64,000 nt of DNA from Myxococcales bacterium (GTDB lineage: Bacteria > Myxococcota_A > Polyangia > Haliangiales > Haliangiaceae): positions 1 through 64,000 of the forward strand of contig CANKMW010000033.1 in the NCBI GenBank assembly GCA_947483555.1, written 5' to 3'. A model generated the notes under the pieces. That model was not told the DNA's origin and did no database searches. It worked only from the letters and a program-made list of their open reading frames with translations. Below are positions 29,388 through 37,478 of the stretch, piece by piece. The first letter of the stretch is position 1; each line of letters starts with the position of its first letter. Both the position numbers and the translations under genes were made by a program.

Positions 29388-30179
29388 TCAGCGGAGGGTC
29401 GCGACCGGCTGCAAGCTGTGCGCGTCCAGCACCGTGATGGCGCGTGGCGTCACGACCCAGATCCGCCCGCCACCGACGTGGTTCCGAGCCGGTACCAGCG
29501 AGGTGTCCGACGACGAGATGGCGGGTGCGCCGGCGGACGGGGCCGGCGCATCGGCGCCATCCGCGAGCGCCAGCGCCCGCTTGCCATCGACCTGCTGCAG
29601 CACCAGGAGGTCGCCGGCGATCCAGGCGTCGAGCGGACGCCCAGGCAACGAGCGTTTCCACGCCAGCCGCCGCTGGTCGAGGTCGACGCCGATGACCTCG
29701 ATCCCGCCGCCGGGCGCGGCCAGCAGCTCGGCGCCCCGGTGGCCGTCGCTGACCGTGGCCAGCGACCCCAGCGTGTACGCATCGGGATCCGGAGGAGCGC
29801 CGGGGACGAGGTCGAACGAATCGATCTTGGCACCGGTGGCGGCGTCGAACGCGAACAGGTACGGGTGACCGCCGCGCACCACGCGAACCGTGATCGATCG
29901 CGGCGACGCCGCGACGGCGATGGCCCCCGGGCGGCCGGCGTAGTGGGGGATCATGCCGCGCCAGCGCAGCCGCTCGCCGTCGTAGACCTCCACGAACGAC
30001 CGATCGCTCGACCGCTCGCGGCGCACCACGACCGCGGCGCCGTCAGCCGTGGCGAGGACGTCGATGAACTCGCCGGGGCGCGGCCGCGCGTGCACGACCC
30101 ACCACGCGCCGAGCGAACCCAGCGTCAAGCTGATGGCCAGCACGACGCCGACGACCACGGTGCCGGAGCGGACGCGCAC
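29388..30179 (-). CDS. Membrane-anchored beta-propeller-like protein
   Basis: The 263-residue product has an N-terminal membrane anchor (VVVGVVLAISLTLGSLGAWWVVH) followed by beta-rich repeats of the PQQ/WD propeller kind (FAFDAATGAKIDSFDL, IEVIGVDLDQRRLAWKRSLPG, ITVLDAHSLQPVATLR). No catalytic residues are visible. It probably sits on the outer face of the inner membrane as a binding scaffold. The gene starts 6 bases after the stop of the Zn-ribbon/Tudor gene and is probably cotranscribed with it. Confidence 0.65.
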   Translation of the reverse strand: MRVRSGTVVVGVVLAISLTLGSLGAWWVVHARPRPGEFIDVLATADGAAVVVRRERSSDRSFVEVYDGERLRWRGMIPHYAGRPGAIAVAASPRSITVRVVRGGHPYLFAFDAATGAKIDSFDLVPGAPPDPDAYTLGSLATVSDGHRGAELLAAPGGGIEVIGVDLDQRRLAWKRSLPGRPLDAWIAGDLLVLQQVDGKRALALADGADAPAPSAGAPAISSSDTSLVPARNHVGGGRIWVVTPRAITVLDAHSLQPVATLR

Positions 30180-30185
30180 GATCGC

Positions 30186-30704
30186 CTATTCGTCGCTCGA
30201 CTCGCCGGCGCTGGCGTCGGGCGGCGGCCCGGCCGACTTGTGCGTGAACGGTCGGGGTCGGGTCAGACCGGCCGCCCCGGCGACCGGCGCCTTGGCCTGG
30301 ACCAGCACCTTGCGCCCGACCGCGAAGAACACCGTCATCCGGCCCAGCTCGATGCTCTCGACCACGCCCTGGCCGAACGTCGGGTGATCGACCCGCTCAC
30401 CGACCGCGAACAGCTCGGTCGCCTTGTAGGTGCGCACCGCCTTGCTGAGATCGGCGGGCACGGCCGGGGTGTCGAACCGCTGCACCACCCGTTGCTCGCG
30501 CGCCGGCCGCGGCTTGGTGGCGGTCGCCGAGCGACGACCGGGCGCGACCACCGCCTTGTTCGGATGCTTGTAGCGGTGCTGAGCACCGCACTCCTTGCAC
30601 AGGACGCGGACGATGTCTTCGCCCACCTTGGCCACGACGACGTGCCAGACGTCACCGCACTTGCTGCACAACGCTTCGATGTCTGCGCCGGTTGGCACGC
30701 TCAT
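30186..30704 (-). CDS. Zn-ribbon protein with C-terminal Tudor-like (UvrD/CarD-type) domain
   Basis: The 172-residue protein begins MSVPTGADIEALCSKCGDVW; CSKC and CKEC (about residues 13-16 and 36-39) form a zinc ribbon. After a basic linker the C-terminal segment FAVGERVDHPTFGQGVVESIELGRMTVFFAVGRKVLV has the conserved GxxVxHxxFGxGxV pattern shared by the Tudor-like C terminus of PcrA/UvrD and CarD-type RNA-polymerase-binding domains. A role at RNA polymerase or DNA is a reasonable guess, not shown. The ATG at 30704 fits the fold better than the GTG at 30722, which lies inside the TATGAT promoter box. It is divergent from the GNAT gene. Confidence 0.75.
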   Translation of the reverse strand: MSVPTGADIEALCSKCGDVWHVVVAKVGEDIVRVLCKECGAQHRYKHPNKAVVAPGRRSATATKPRPAREQRVVQRFDTPAVPADLSKAVRTYKATELFAVGERVDHPTFGQGVVESIELGRMTVFFAVGRKVLVQAKAPVAGAAGLTRPRPFTHKSAGPPPDASAGESSDE

Positions 30705-30713
30705 GAGTGTTCC

Positions 30714-30723
30714 ATCATACACT
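30714..30723. promoter_or_regulatory. Overlapping divergent -10 boxes
   Basis: In atcatacact, TATGAT faces left (9 nt before ATG 30704) and TACACT faces right (10 nt before ATG 30734). The boxes share the central TA within a 29-base intergenic gap. Confidence 0.5.
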
Positions 30724-30733
30724 GGCAGGCACG

Positions 30734-31273
30734 ATGAGCGCTGTTCGACTGCGTCCGCTTGCCGAGAGCGACGTCGACCACATCATGACCTGGGTGAACG
30801 ATCCGGAGATCATCGGCAACATCGCGGCGTTCTCGGGCCACGCCTTCACGCGCGACGACGAGCTCGCGTACGTCCGCCGAACCCTGGCGTCGAAGAGCGA
30901 CCTGGTGTTCTCGATCGAGGAGGTCGCGACCGGACGCTACCTCGGCCAGACCGGGATCCACCAGATCCACGATCGCAGCAAGGTCGCGCGCCTGGCCTGC
31001 ATCGTCGCGGCGCGCGGCGACATGGGCAAAGGCTTCGGGACCGGCGCCATTCGCCTGCTGCTCGATCACGCGTTCGGACCGCTCGGGTTGCACAAGACCT
31101 GGTTGATGGTGTTCTGCCACAACGAACGCGGGCGCCGGATCTACGGCAAGCTCGGCTTCGTCGAGGAGGGCGTGCTGCGCGAGGAGTACTTCCACGACGG
31201 CGCCTGGTTCGACATGGTGCGGATGAGCATGCTGGCGCGCGAGTGGGCCACCCGGCGCGCCGGCGCGGGGTGA
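30734..31273 (+). CDS. GNAT acetyltransferase, RimJ/RimL type
   Basis: The 179-residue enzyme begins MSAVRLRPLAESDVDHIMTWVND, the usual RimJ/RimL-SpeG opening, and has the acetyl-CoA pyrophosphate loop GDMGKGFGTGAIRLLLDHAF (about residues 100-118), then NERGRRIYGKLGFVEEGVLREE typical of N-alpha/N-epsilon acetyltransferases. The substrate (ribosomal protein, polyamine or small molecule) cannot be told from sequence. GGCAGG lies 5 nt upstream of the ATG in addition to the TACACT box. Confidence 0.88.
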   Translation: MSAVRLRPLAESDVDHIMTWVNDPEIIGNIAAFSGHAFTRDDELAYVRRTLASKSDLVFSIEEVATGRYLGQTGIHQIHDRSKVARLACIVAARGDMGKGFGTGAIRLLLDHAFGPLGLHKTWLMVFCHNERGRRIYGKLGFVEEGVLREEYFHDGAWFDMVRMSMLAREWATRRAGAG

Positions 31274-31289
31274 TCGGCCGCGGCGCCGA

Positions 31290-32216
31290 TCACGGCAGGC
31301 AGACGCCGTACGTGGTCCCGCCGACGACCAGCCCGGGTGCACCGAAGCCGGTGCACGTGGTGCCGGCCAGGCTCGCGCACTCGTTGCCACCGGTGGTGAG
31401 GTTGCAGGTCCGGCGGCAGCGGGTGAGCGCGTTGGAGGTCGAGCACAGGGTGTCGCTGGCGCAGGTCGAGTCGTTGGCGCAGGTGGTGCCGTGGGTGCCG
31501 GCGCCCGGGGTGGTGCAGTCGACGATGTCGCGCGCCACGCCGCCGGTGAGGGTGTTCGTGATCGTGAAGAAGCCGCACTTCATGCCGGTCGGACAGCCGC
31601 CGGCAGCGCTGTTGACCGGGTTGCAGTTCGACGAGCAGGTGGTGGCACCCGCGATCGTCATCGCGCCGTTCATGAGCTGGATCACGCACTGGCCGCGGGG
31701 CTGGCCACAATCGCTCGTGGCGTCGCAGTACCTCTCGCAGGTCGCGCTGGCGCCAGCGCCGACACAGACGTAACCGGCGGCGCAGTAGCTCGACTGGGCC
31801 TGCGGCGGATTGCCGCTGAAGCAGGTGCTGGTCTCGGTCCCGGCCTGGTTCACGGCCCGGCACGAGGTGCCGACCAGATCGGTGAAGTCGAGGTCGCACA
31901 CCAGCGGCGACGTGCAACCGCACTGCTGGTGCAGATCGCACGGGCTGGTCGGGCAGGTGTTGGCATCGGTCGCGGCGTCGGTCGGCGCATCGAGGCCCGG
32001 CGCGTCGACCGCGCTGTCGATGCCGGCGCCGTCGATGCCGGCGCTGTCGACGCTCGACGAGTCGACCGCGGCGCCGTCGGTCTCGAGATCGGCATCGGCG
32101 GTGTCGGCAGCGTCCGGATCATCGTCGCTGGCGTCGACCGCGCTGCCGCCGGGCCGCGAGCTCGCACAGGCGCACAGCAACACCAGCGCGATGACCGAGA
32201 GCCGTGGGAACGACAT
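31290..32216 (-). CDS. Cys-rich surface lipoprotein
   Basis: The 308-residue product has a lipoprotein signal peptide (MSFPRLSVIALVLLCAC), an Asp/Ala/Ser-rich low-complexity linker of about 65 residues, then a Cys-rich body with more than 20 Cys in spaced pairs (CPTSPCDLHQQCGCTSPLVC, CERYCDATSDCGQPRGQC), a pattern common in myxobacterial surface proteins annotated as hypothetical. The Cys probably form disulfides outside the cytoplasm. No enzyme motif is visible. The open frame extends well upstream of 32216, but the signal peptide fixes this start. Confidence 0.8.
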   Translation of the reverse strand: MSFPRLSVIALVLLCACASSRPGGSAVDASDDDPDAADTADADLETDGAAVDSSSVDSAGIDGAGIDSAVDAPGLDAPTDAATDANTCPTSPCDLHQQCGCTSPLVCDLDFTDLVGTSCRAVNQAGTETSTCFSGNPPQAQSSYCAAGYVCVGAGASATCERYCDATSDCGQPRGQCVIQLMNGAMTIAGATTCSSNCNPVNSAAGGCPTGMKCGFFTITNTLTGGVARDIVDCTTPGAGTHGTTCANDSTCASDTLCSTSNALTRCRRTCNLTTGGNECASLAGTTCTGFGAPGLVVGGTTYGVCLP

Positions 32217-32309
32217 CCCGGCATCGTCGTCGGCCCGCCGGTGGAGCGCAAGGCTCTCCCGACCGCGCCCCGAGGCGTTGTGCAAGTACGCACAGCCACG
32301 AAGGTTTGG

Positions 32310-32315
32310 TAGGCT
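32310..32315 (+). promoter_or_regulatory. -10 box TAGGCT, leaderless type
   Basis: TAGGCT lies exactly 6 nt before ATG 32322. Confidence 0.45.
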
Positions 32316-32321
32316 GCGCGG

Positions 32322-33245
32322 ATGGGTCTCGCGGCTGCTGACCAGCTGACGGCGGAGGGCAACGCGCTCTTCCAGCGCCACGAGTACATCACCGCCCTGG
32401 CGCGGTTCGAGCGGGCGGCGGCGATCTTCCCGTCGCATCACCAGGCGTGGAAGGGCCTCGGCCACTGCCTGCTGTGCCTGGCGCGACCCGGTGAAGCGGC
32501 GCGCGCCTTCGACCAGGCGATCGGCTTGCGGCCCGACAGCGCGACCGCGCTGTGGGGAGGTGCGCTCGCGCACGCCGATCTCGGCCACCGCGTCGTGGCG
32601 CAGAACTATCTCAAGCGGGTGCTCGCCCTGCAGCCGACCTGGCTCGAGCTGGCGCTGTCGGTCCCGGCGCTGGCTGCGTTCCTGCAGCTCTCGGCTCGCG
32701 CTGGCGAGCTCATGCGCACGGCGCTCGGCGTCTCGAGCGCGCGCGCGTATCGACACACCGGCGATGCCGCCCGGTCGATCGACGTCGCGCGCTTCGCCGA
32801 CGTTCCGGAGCCGGGCCTGGTGACCTACGGCTCGCTGGGGCTGTCGAACGTCGAGTGGCCCGACGGACGTCCGCGCCTCGAGGTGTTGCTGGCCTGTGTC
32901 CAGGACGGACCCGCGGCGCCGCAGATCGTCGCCAACGCGGTGTTCCATGTGATGGACTCCAGCTTCTATCCGGCGCCCGGGACGATGGTGCGCGATCTGG
33001 TCGGCGTGATCGGCGCCGGCGACCTTTCGCAGCGGTTGCCGCACGCCTACTTCAGCGTGCCGCGGCGCTGGCGCCTGCGCCTGCCGCTCGACGAGGGCCC
33101 CCCGGCCATCACGCTCACGATGGTGGTGCCAGTGAGCGAGGGCGAGTATCAGTACTGGAGGACGCACGGCGACGACGCGCTCGAGGCGAGGTTCGCGGCG
33201 GTCTCGATGGAGCCGGCCGACCTGCGCCGCGCCAGCGTGGTCTGA
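32322..33245 (+). CDS. TPR protein with C-terminal suppressor-of-fused-like (SUFU) domain
   Basis: The 307-residue cytoplasmic protein has about three TPR repeats (residues 5-110: LTAEGNALFQRHEYITALARFERA, HHQAWKGLGHCLLCLARPGEAARAF, and one more), then a C-terminal domain (about 165-305) whose blocks PRLEVLLACVQDG, DSSFYPAPGTMVRDLVGV, PHAYFSVP and ITLTMVVPVSEGEYQYW match the pattern I recall for bacterial SUFU domains. Stand-alone SUFU proteins are often immunity proteins against polymorphic toxins; the TPR fusion here suggests an adaptor. No toxin gene is adjacent. The start is supported by TAGGCT 6 nt upstream. Confidence 0.75.
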   Translation: MGLAAADQLTAEGNALFQRHEYITALARFERAAAIFPSHHQAWKGLGHCLLCLARPGEAARAFDQAIGLRPDSATALWGGALAHADLGHRVVAQNYLKRVLALQPTWLELALSVPALAAFLQLSARAGELMRTALGVSSARAYRHTGDAARSIDVARFADVPEPGLVTYGSLGLSNVEWPDGRPRLEVLLACVQDGPAAPQIVANAVFHVMDSSFYPAPGTMVRDLVGVIGAGDLSQRLPHAYFSVPRRWRLRLPLDEGPPAITLTMVVPVSEGEYQYWRTHGDDALEARFAAVSMEPADLRRASVV

Positions 33246-33285
33246 AGCCCGCACCGCCGAGCCGAGTTTCTGCCACGCCTGGTGC

Positions 33286-33291
33286 TATGCT
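33286..33291 (+). promoter_or_regulatory. -10 box TATGCT for tatB-tatC
   Basis: TATGCT lies 7 nt before ATG 33299. It overlaps the alternative upstream ATG at 33287, which argues for the 33299 start. Confidence 0.45.
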
Positions 33292-33298
33292 GCGGCCG

Positions 33299-33835
33299 AT
33301 GTTCGGCATGGGCATGACCGAGATCCTGGTGGTCCTCGTGATCGCCATGATCTTCCTCGGCCCGGAAAAGCTTCCGGAGGCGGCGGCCAAGATCTCGAAG
33401 GGGATCCGCGACATCCGCCGGCAGCAGCGCGAGCTGACCAACACGATCGAGAACGACACCGAGATCGGCGGCGCGATCCGCGAGCTGAAGAGCGCGCTGC
33501 GCGGCGACGAGGTGCGACGGCCGCCGGTGCGGAAGCCGCCGCTGCCAGCCGCGGAGACCGCCGCCGCCGCGGGGACCGTGGTCGGGACCGAGACCGTGGC
33601 CGGGACCGCGACCGAAACCGCGACCGAAACCGTCGCCGTGGCCGGGACCGAAACCGTTGCCGGCGCCGAAACCGAAACCGCGACCGAAACCGCGACCGAA
33701 ACCGCGACCGAAACCGCGACCGAAACCGCGACCGAAACCGCGACCGGGACCGGCTCCGACCCCGCTGCCGATGCTGACGATCCCCTGCGGCTGATCCGAC
33801 CCGCTCCGGGAACCGCCAAGCGCGACCATGGCTGA
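33299..33835 (+). CDS. tatB: Sec-independent translocase subunit TatB (TatA/B family)
   Basis: The 178-residue protein begins MFGMGMTEILVVLVIAMIFLGPEKLPEAAA: one membrane helix, a hinge and an amphipathic helix, as in TatA/TatB. Glu8 and the longer tail favour TatB, the substrate receptor that works with TatC. The tail after residue 95 is a Thr/Glu/Ala-rich array (ETATETAT...) encoded by tandem 12-base repeats and is probably disordered. The ATG at 33299 is chosen over 33287 because family members start MFG and because TATGCT is 7 nt upstream. It overlaps tatC by 8 bases, so the two are translationally coupled. Confidence 0.9.
   Translation: MFGMGMTEILVVLVIAMIFLGPEKLPEAAAKISKGIRDIRRQQRELTNTIENDTEIGGAIRELKSALRGDEVRRPPVRKPPLPAAETAAAAGTVVGTETVAGTATETATETVAVAGTETVAGAETETATETATETATETATETATETATGTGSDPAADADDPLRLIRPAPGTAKRDHG
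33577..33753. repeat. In-frame hexamer/12-mer array in tatB
   Basis: ACCGNR hexamers include five perfect tandem copies of gaccgaaaccgc at 33682-33741. They encode repeating Ala-Thr-Glu-Thr. The same hexamer family recurs in the kinase gene at 52619-52790. Confidence 0.85.
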
Positions 33836-34613
33836 ACCGGCGGAATCCGAGCTCGACGATGGGCGCATGCCCTTTCTGGCCCACCTGCGCGAGCTGCGCA
33901 TCCGGCTGCGCAACGCCGCCGCGTTCTTCCTGATCGGGTTCGTGGGCGCATGGTTCTTCGCCGAGGACATCTACGCCTGGCTGCGGGTGCCGCTCGAGGA
34001 CGCCTGGGCGCAGCACTCCGACCGCCTCGGCAAGGACATCACGATGCACTTCGGCTCCATCGTCGAGCCGTTCTGGGTCTACATCTCGGTCGCGCTGTGG
34101 GCGGGCATCTTCGTGTCGAGCCCGTTCAGCTTCTTCCAGATCTGGAAGTTCGTCGCGCCCGGACTCTACAAGCGCGAACGCAGCACCGGCGTGGTGTTCG
34201 CGATCGCGTCGGCGATCTGCTTCATCAGCGGCGCGGCGTTCTGTTACTACTTCGTGCTCGAGCAGCTGTTCGTGTTCCTGCTCAGCTACGCCAACGAGAA
34301 GACCCAGGCGACGCTGTTCCTGCGCGAGTACTTCGATCTCACCCGCAACATGATGCTGGCGTTCGGCGCCGTCTTCGAGCTGCCGGTGCTGATCTACTTC
34401 CTGGCCAAGATCGGCCTGGTCACGCACCGCGGCCTGTGGCGCTTCAATCGCTGGTTCGTGGTGATCGCGTTCATCGTCGGCGCCGTGCTGACGCCGTCGC
34501 CCGATGTCGTCACGCAGGTGATGATGGCGGTGCCGATGATCATCCTCTACAACCTCTCGATCATCGTGGCGTGGGTGGTGGTGAGGAATCGAGAGAAGTC
34601 CGTCGCTGCCTGA
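33828..34613 (+). CDS. tatC: Sec-independent translocase subunit TatC
   Basis: The 261-residue protein has six membrane helices and the conserved TatC opening MPFLAHLRELRIRL (the HLxELRxRL signal-binding motif), PFSFFQIWKFVAPGLYKRER in the first periplasmic/cytoplasmic loop region, and FAFGAVFELPVL-type helix (AFGAVFELPVLIYFL). It binds twin-arginine signal peptides and with TatB forms the receptor for folded cofactor proteins. The start overlaps the tatB end. No Tat substrate is adjacent; the following di-heme cytochrome has a Sec lipoprotein signal instead. Confidence 0.96.
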   Translation: MAEPAESELDDGRMPFLAHLRELRIRLRNAAAFFLIGFVGAWFFAEDIYAWLRVPLEDAWAQHSDRLGKDITMHFGSIVEPFWVYISVALWAGIFVSSPFSFFQIWKFVAPGLYKRERSTGVVFAIASAICFISGAAFCYYFVLEQLFVFLLSYANEKTQATLFLREYFDLTRNMMLAFGAVFELPVLIYFLAKIGLVTHRGLWRFNRWFVVIAFIVGAVLTPSPDVVTQVMMAVPMIILYNLSIIVAWVVVRNREKSVAA

Positions 34614-34785
34614 CCTACACGGCGGCTGATCTCACGCCATCACCATCGTTCTCGTCGAGCGAGCGGCTGTGAGGCGGCTTGCAACGGTTTCTCGTTAACA
34701 CGATTTTTCGGCGGCCTACATTGCGGTCGCGGGCAGCGCTTGCGAAGGATGACGCTGGGTCAATTACGACCGCACCGGAGGTACC

Positions 34786-36327
34786 ATGCGCATCTTCCAG
34801 CGTTCGACACTGCTCGTGTCATCCATGGCGTTGCTGGGAGGGGGATTGGGCGGCTGCACCGAGGCCGATAGCGACATCGACGATCTCGACCGTGTCACGG
34901 TGTTCGAACACGAGCTGTCGACGGCGCAGCAGCGCGGGCGCGACAACTGGTTCAACAAGACCTACGGCGGCGGCAAGTTCTTCGCGTTCCTCGCCGTCCA
35001 TCCCGATCCGGCGAAACGGATCCGGGTCGCCTTCACGGAGATGATGAACACGCCGCGCGCGGATCGGTTCGCGCAATGGGGGCTGATCAACGATCCCGAC
35101 TGCGCGGCCAACCCGGCGGGCGGTGCCGACCTCTGCGACGATCCCGCGGCCTCGGGCGTGGTCGGCATCCGCAAGGAGGCCGGTCCCGGCGGCAGCACGA
35201 TCTTCGGCGTCGCCTGCGCGTCGTGTCACGCCGGCTTCGATCCCAACGATCCTCCCGACGATCCGGCCGAGCCGACGTGGAGCGAGATCCACCCGACCAT
35301 CGGCAACCAGTACGCCAAGTTCGGTCGCATGTTCAGCCACAACCTGGCGGCGACCGACGCCCGCCGGTTGATGTTCGCGGCCTGGCCTGATGGTGCAGTC
35401 GACACCACCGCGCTGTTCAACGACAACATCATGAACCCGGGCGTGGTCACCGCGTTCTGGGACCAGAAGAAGCGGGCCGCGTTCGACATCGGCACCGGCC
35501 ACGACGAGATCCGCAACGGCCAGGGCGGAGAAGACGACGCCGGTGGCGCGCTCGCCTCGATTCGCGTCTACACCAACATCGGGGTGTGCTTCGCCGAGTG
35601 CGTCGCGCCGCGCGCCGACCGCCCCAACCCCGCCGCACCGATCGACCTCGACCAGTGCCGGCGCGACTGCCCCGACTTCCCGCCCCAGACCGACCTCGAC
35701 GACATGGGCGACTTCCTGCGCTCGGTGCGCGCGCCCCAGTACCCTGGGCACCCGCACCAGGTGCTCACGTACATTCGCGGCGGGCTGGCGTTCGCCGGCA
35801 CGTGCAGCGGTTGCCATGTCGTCCACGGTGACGGCCGCAAGGTCTACAGCAACGACGAGATCAACCCGATGGACGCGCAGAGCACCAACACCTGCCGCGC
35901 GCGGTCGACGAACTGGGACACCGGCAAGCTGTGGGCGGCGTTCTCGTCGGACGTGTTCAAGGCCCGCGGCTTCAAGGGCTACCGGACCATGCCGCTGACC
36001 GGCGTGTGGTCGACGACGCCGTTCCTCCACAACCAGTCCGTGGGTCCGTGGGCGACGGCCGGCGCCTCGCCGTCCGAGCGCGCCGTGGCCTACGAGGCCG
36101 CGATGAACGAGCTGATGAGCACGACGCGGGTACCGAAGGTCCACACGCTGCCGATCGCGCTAGGACCGTTTCCGGCCGGCACGCCGCTGACGTACGTGTT
36201 CTCGCGCGACCCCGCGACGGGCGCGCTGCTGTGTGACGACGCGGTCGAGAACCGCGGTCACACCTACGGCGCCGAGCTGTCGCCGGCAGCCAAGGCGGCC
36301 TTGACCTACTGGCTCAAGTACCAGTAG
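34786..36327 (+). CDS. Di-heme cytochrome c lipoprotein, RoxA/peroxidase-like
   Basis: The 513-residue product has a lipoprotein signal peptide (MRIFQRSTLLVSSMALLGGG, lipobox LGGC) and two CxxCH heme sites, CASCH near residue 147 and CSGCH near residue 343. Around the C-terminal heme, KGYRTMPLTGVWSTTPFLHNQSV matches the conserved block seen in di-heme cytochromes related to rubber oxygenase RoxA and to cytochrome c peroxidases. Its partner and substrate are unknown; it acts in the periplasm or on the surface. The ATG has GGAGG 4 nt upstream (34777-34781), among the strongest ribosome-binding sites here. The 172-base upstream gap (34614-34785) has an AT-richer stretch with a T5 run and shows no gene. 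Confidence 0.88.
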   Translation: MRIFQRSTLLVSSMALLGGGLGGCTEADSDIDDLDRVTVFEHELSTAQQRGRDNWFNKTYGGGKFFAFLAVHPDPAKRIRVAFTEMMNTPRADRFAQWGLINDPDCAANPAGGADLCDDPAASGVVGIRKEAGPGGSTIFGVACASCHAGFDPNDPPDDPAEPTWSEIHPTIGNQYAKFGRMFSHNLAATDARRLMFAAWPDGAVDTTALFNDNIMNPGVVTAFWDQKKRAAFDIGTGHDEIRNGQGGEDDAGGALASIRVYTNIGVCFAECVAPRADRPNPAAPIDLDQCRRDCPDFPPQTDLDDMGDFLRSVRAPQYPGHPHQVLTYIRGGLAFAGTCSGCHVVHGDGRKVYSNDEINPMDAQSTNTCRARSTNWDTGKLWAAFSSDVFKARGFKGYRTMPLTGVWSTTPFLHNQSVGPWATAGASPSERAVAYEAAMNELMSTTRVPKVHTLPIALGPFPAGTPLTYVFSRDPATGALLCDDAVENRGHTYGAELSPAAKAALTYWLKYQ

Positions 36328-36405
36328 CGCGTCGCAGCCGGCAGCTGCCGGCACTGAATCCGCTACGCGTTGCGTCGGAGCACCGGCCGATGGCACGGTG
36401 CTCCG

Positions 36406-37449
36406 ATGCAGCTCGCGATCGCGATCGCCGTCGCCGTGCTGGGCACGCAGGTGAGCGTGGGCGTGATCTGGTGGTGCTGGCGTGCTTCGACTCCGCCGCT
36501 TCGCGGCGTCGCTCAGCACGAACGGGACCCGGCGTTCACCGGCAACGGGCATCATGCTCCGTGCAACGGGCCCCACGCTCCGCGCAACGGGCCCCACGCT
36601 CCGTGCACCGGGCACCATGCTCCGTTCACCCTGAGCGAGCCGCGAAGCGGCGAGTCGAAGGGTGCGCCGGCGGACCGGCCGACCACCGCGGTCGTGCTGG
36701 TCCACGGCTTCCTCGGTTTCGGCTCGCTCGGGATCGGGCGGGCGCGCATCCACTACTTCCGCCGCGTGGCGCGCCGGCTCGAGGCCCGCGGGCTCGACGT
36801 GACGGTCGCACGCTTGCCGGCGCTGGGCGGCACACCCGCTCGCGGCCACGCGCTGCTCGCCCACCTCGACCGCCTGTCCCACGACCACGTGGTGATCGTC
36901 GCCCACAGCCTCGGTGGCCTCGACGCGCGGTGGGCGCTGGCCAACGGAGGTGCCGGCCGGGTCCGCGCCGTGGTCACGATCGGCACCCCGCACCACGGCA
37001 CGCCGATCGCCGACGCCTTCGCGCGCGGTCCGGCGGCGGCGCTTCGCCGCGCCCTGGCCCGCCTCGGTCTTGGCAGCGACGCCATCGACTGGCTCACCAC
37101 CGAGCGGCTGGTCGCCTTCAACCGCGACACCCCGGATGTCCCCGGCGTCACCTACGCCAGCATCGTGGCGGCGACCGCAGACGGTCGACGCGTCCACCCG
37201 CTGCTGCGACCGACCCACGCCTTCCTCGCCGCCCATGGACCCAGTGATGGCGTGGTGCCGGGCTGGTCGCAGGCGTGGGGCAACGTGATCGCGACCGCCG
37301 AGATCGATCACTGGGCGCAGGTTGGCTGGTCGAGCGGGTACGACGCCGCCGCGCTCGTCGAACGGGCGCTCGAATCCGTGCGCGCGCTGCCGCCCGCCGT
37401 CGCGCCCTACCAGCTGGCCGCCGCGGCGGTCGCCGCCGACCCGGCCTGA
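36406..37449 (+). CDS. Alpha/beta-hydrolase (lipase-like) with a REP-derived insert
   Basis: The 347-residue protein begins MQLAIAIAVAVLGTQVSVGV, a hydrophobic anchor or signal. Residues about 27-85 are unlike a hydrolase and come from REP elements and 21-base repeats (four heptads of the type NGPHAPR). From about residue 90 it is a regular lipase-like alpha/beta-hydrolase: VVLVHGFLGFG oxyanion segment, VAHSLGGLDAR nucleophile elbow with catalytic Ser, GPSDGVVP with the likely Asp, and DHWAQVGW with the likely His. The protein is probably exported and still active, since the frame is intact through the insert. No foldase is next to it. Confidence 0.85.
   Translation: MQLAIAIAVAVLGTQVSVGVIWWCWRASTPPLRGVAQHERDPAFTGNGHHAPCNGPHAPRNGPHAPCTGHHAPFTLSEPRSGESKGAPADRPTTAVVLVHGFLGFGSLGIGRARIHYFRRVARRLEARGLDVTVARLPALGGTPARGHALLAHLDRLSHDHVVIVAHSLGGLDARWALANGGAGRVRAVVTIGTPHHGTPIADAFARGPAAALRRALARLGLGSDAIDWLTTERLVAFNRDTPDVPGVTYASIVAATADGRRVHPLLRPTHAFLAAHGPSDGVVPGWSQAWGNVIATAEIDHWAQVGWSSGYDAAALVERALESVRALPPAVAPYQLAAAAVAADPA
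36485..36523. repeat. REP-like element inside the lipase gene, left copy
   Basis: It reads CTTCGACTC-CGCCGCTTCGCGGCG-TCGCTCAGCACGAAC and is inverted relative to the copy at 36629. Confidence 0.75.
36544..36627. repeat. Four tandem 21-bp repeats between two REP copies
   Basis: Units at 36544, 36565, 36586 and 36607, with consensus aacgggccccacgctccgtgc, are in frame and encode NGHHAPC, NGPHAPR, NGPHAPC and TGHHAPF. Confidence 0.9.
36629..36662. repeat. REP-like element inside the lipase gene, right copy
   Basis: It reads CCCTGAGCGAGC-CGCGAAGCGG-CGAGTCGAAGGG, inverted relative to 36485-36523. Together with the 21-base repeats it forms a composite of the BIME kind. Confidence 0.8.
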
Positions 37450-37478
37450 TCATCGGCCGGCGGCGGCGCTGGGTCTCG

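Noticed and set aside
33682..33741. Tandem 12-mers in tatB as a CRISPR-like array.
   Set aside because: Repeats are direct, adjacent and in frame with no spacers.
36337..36352. 16-bp perfect palindrome GCCGGCAGCTGCCGGC after the cytochrome gene.
   Set aside because: Could be a terminator stem but there is no T tract and the gap is only 78 bases; too weak to call.
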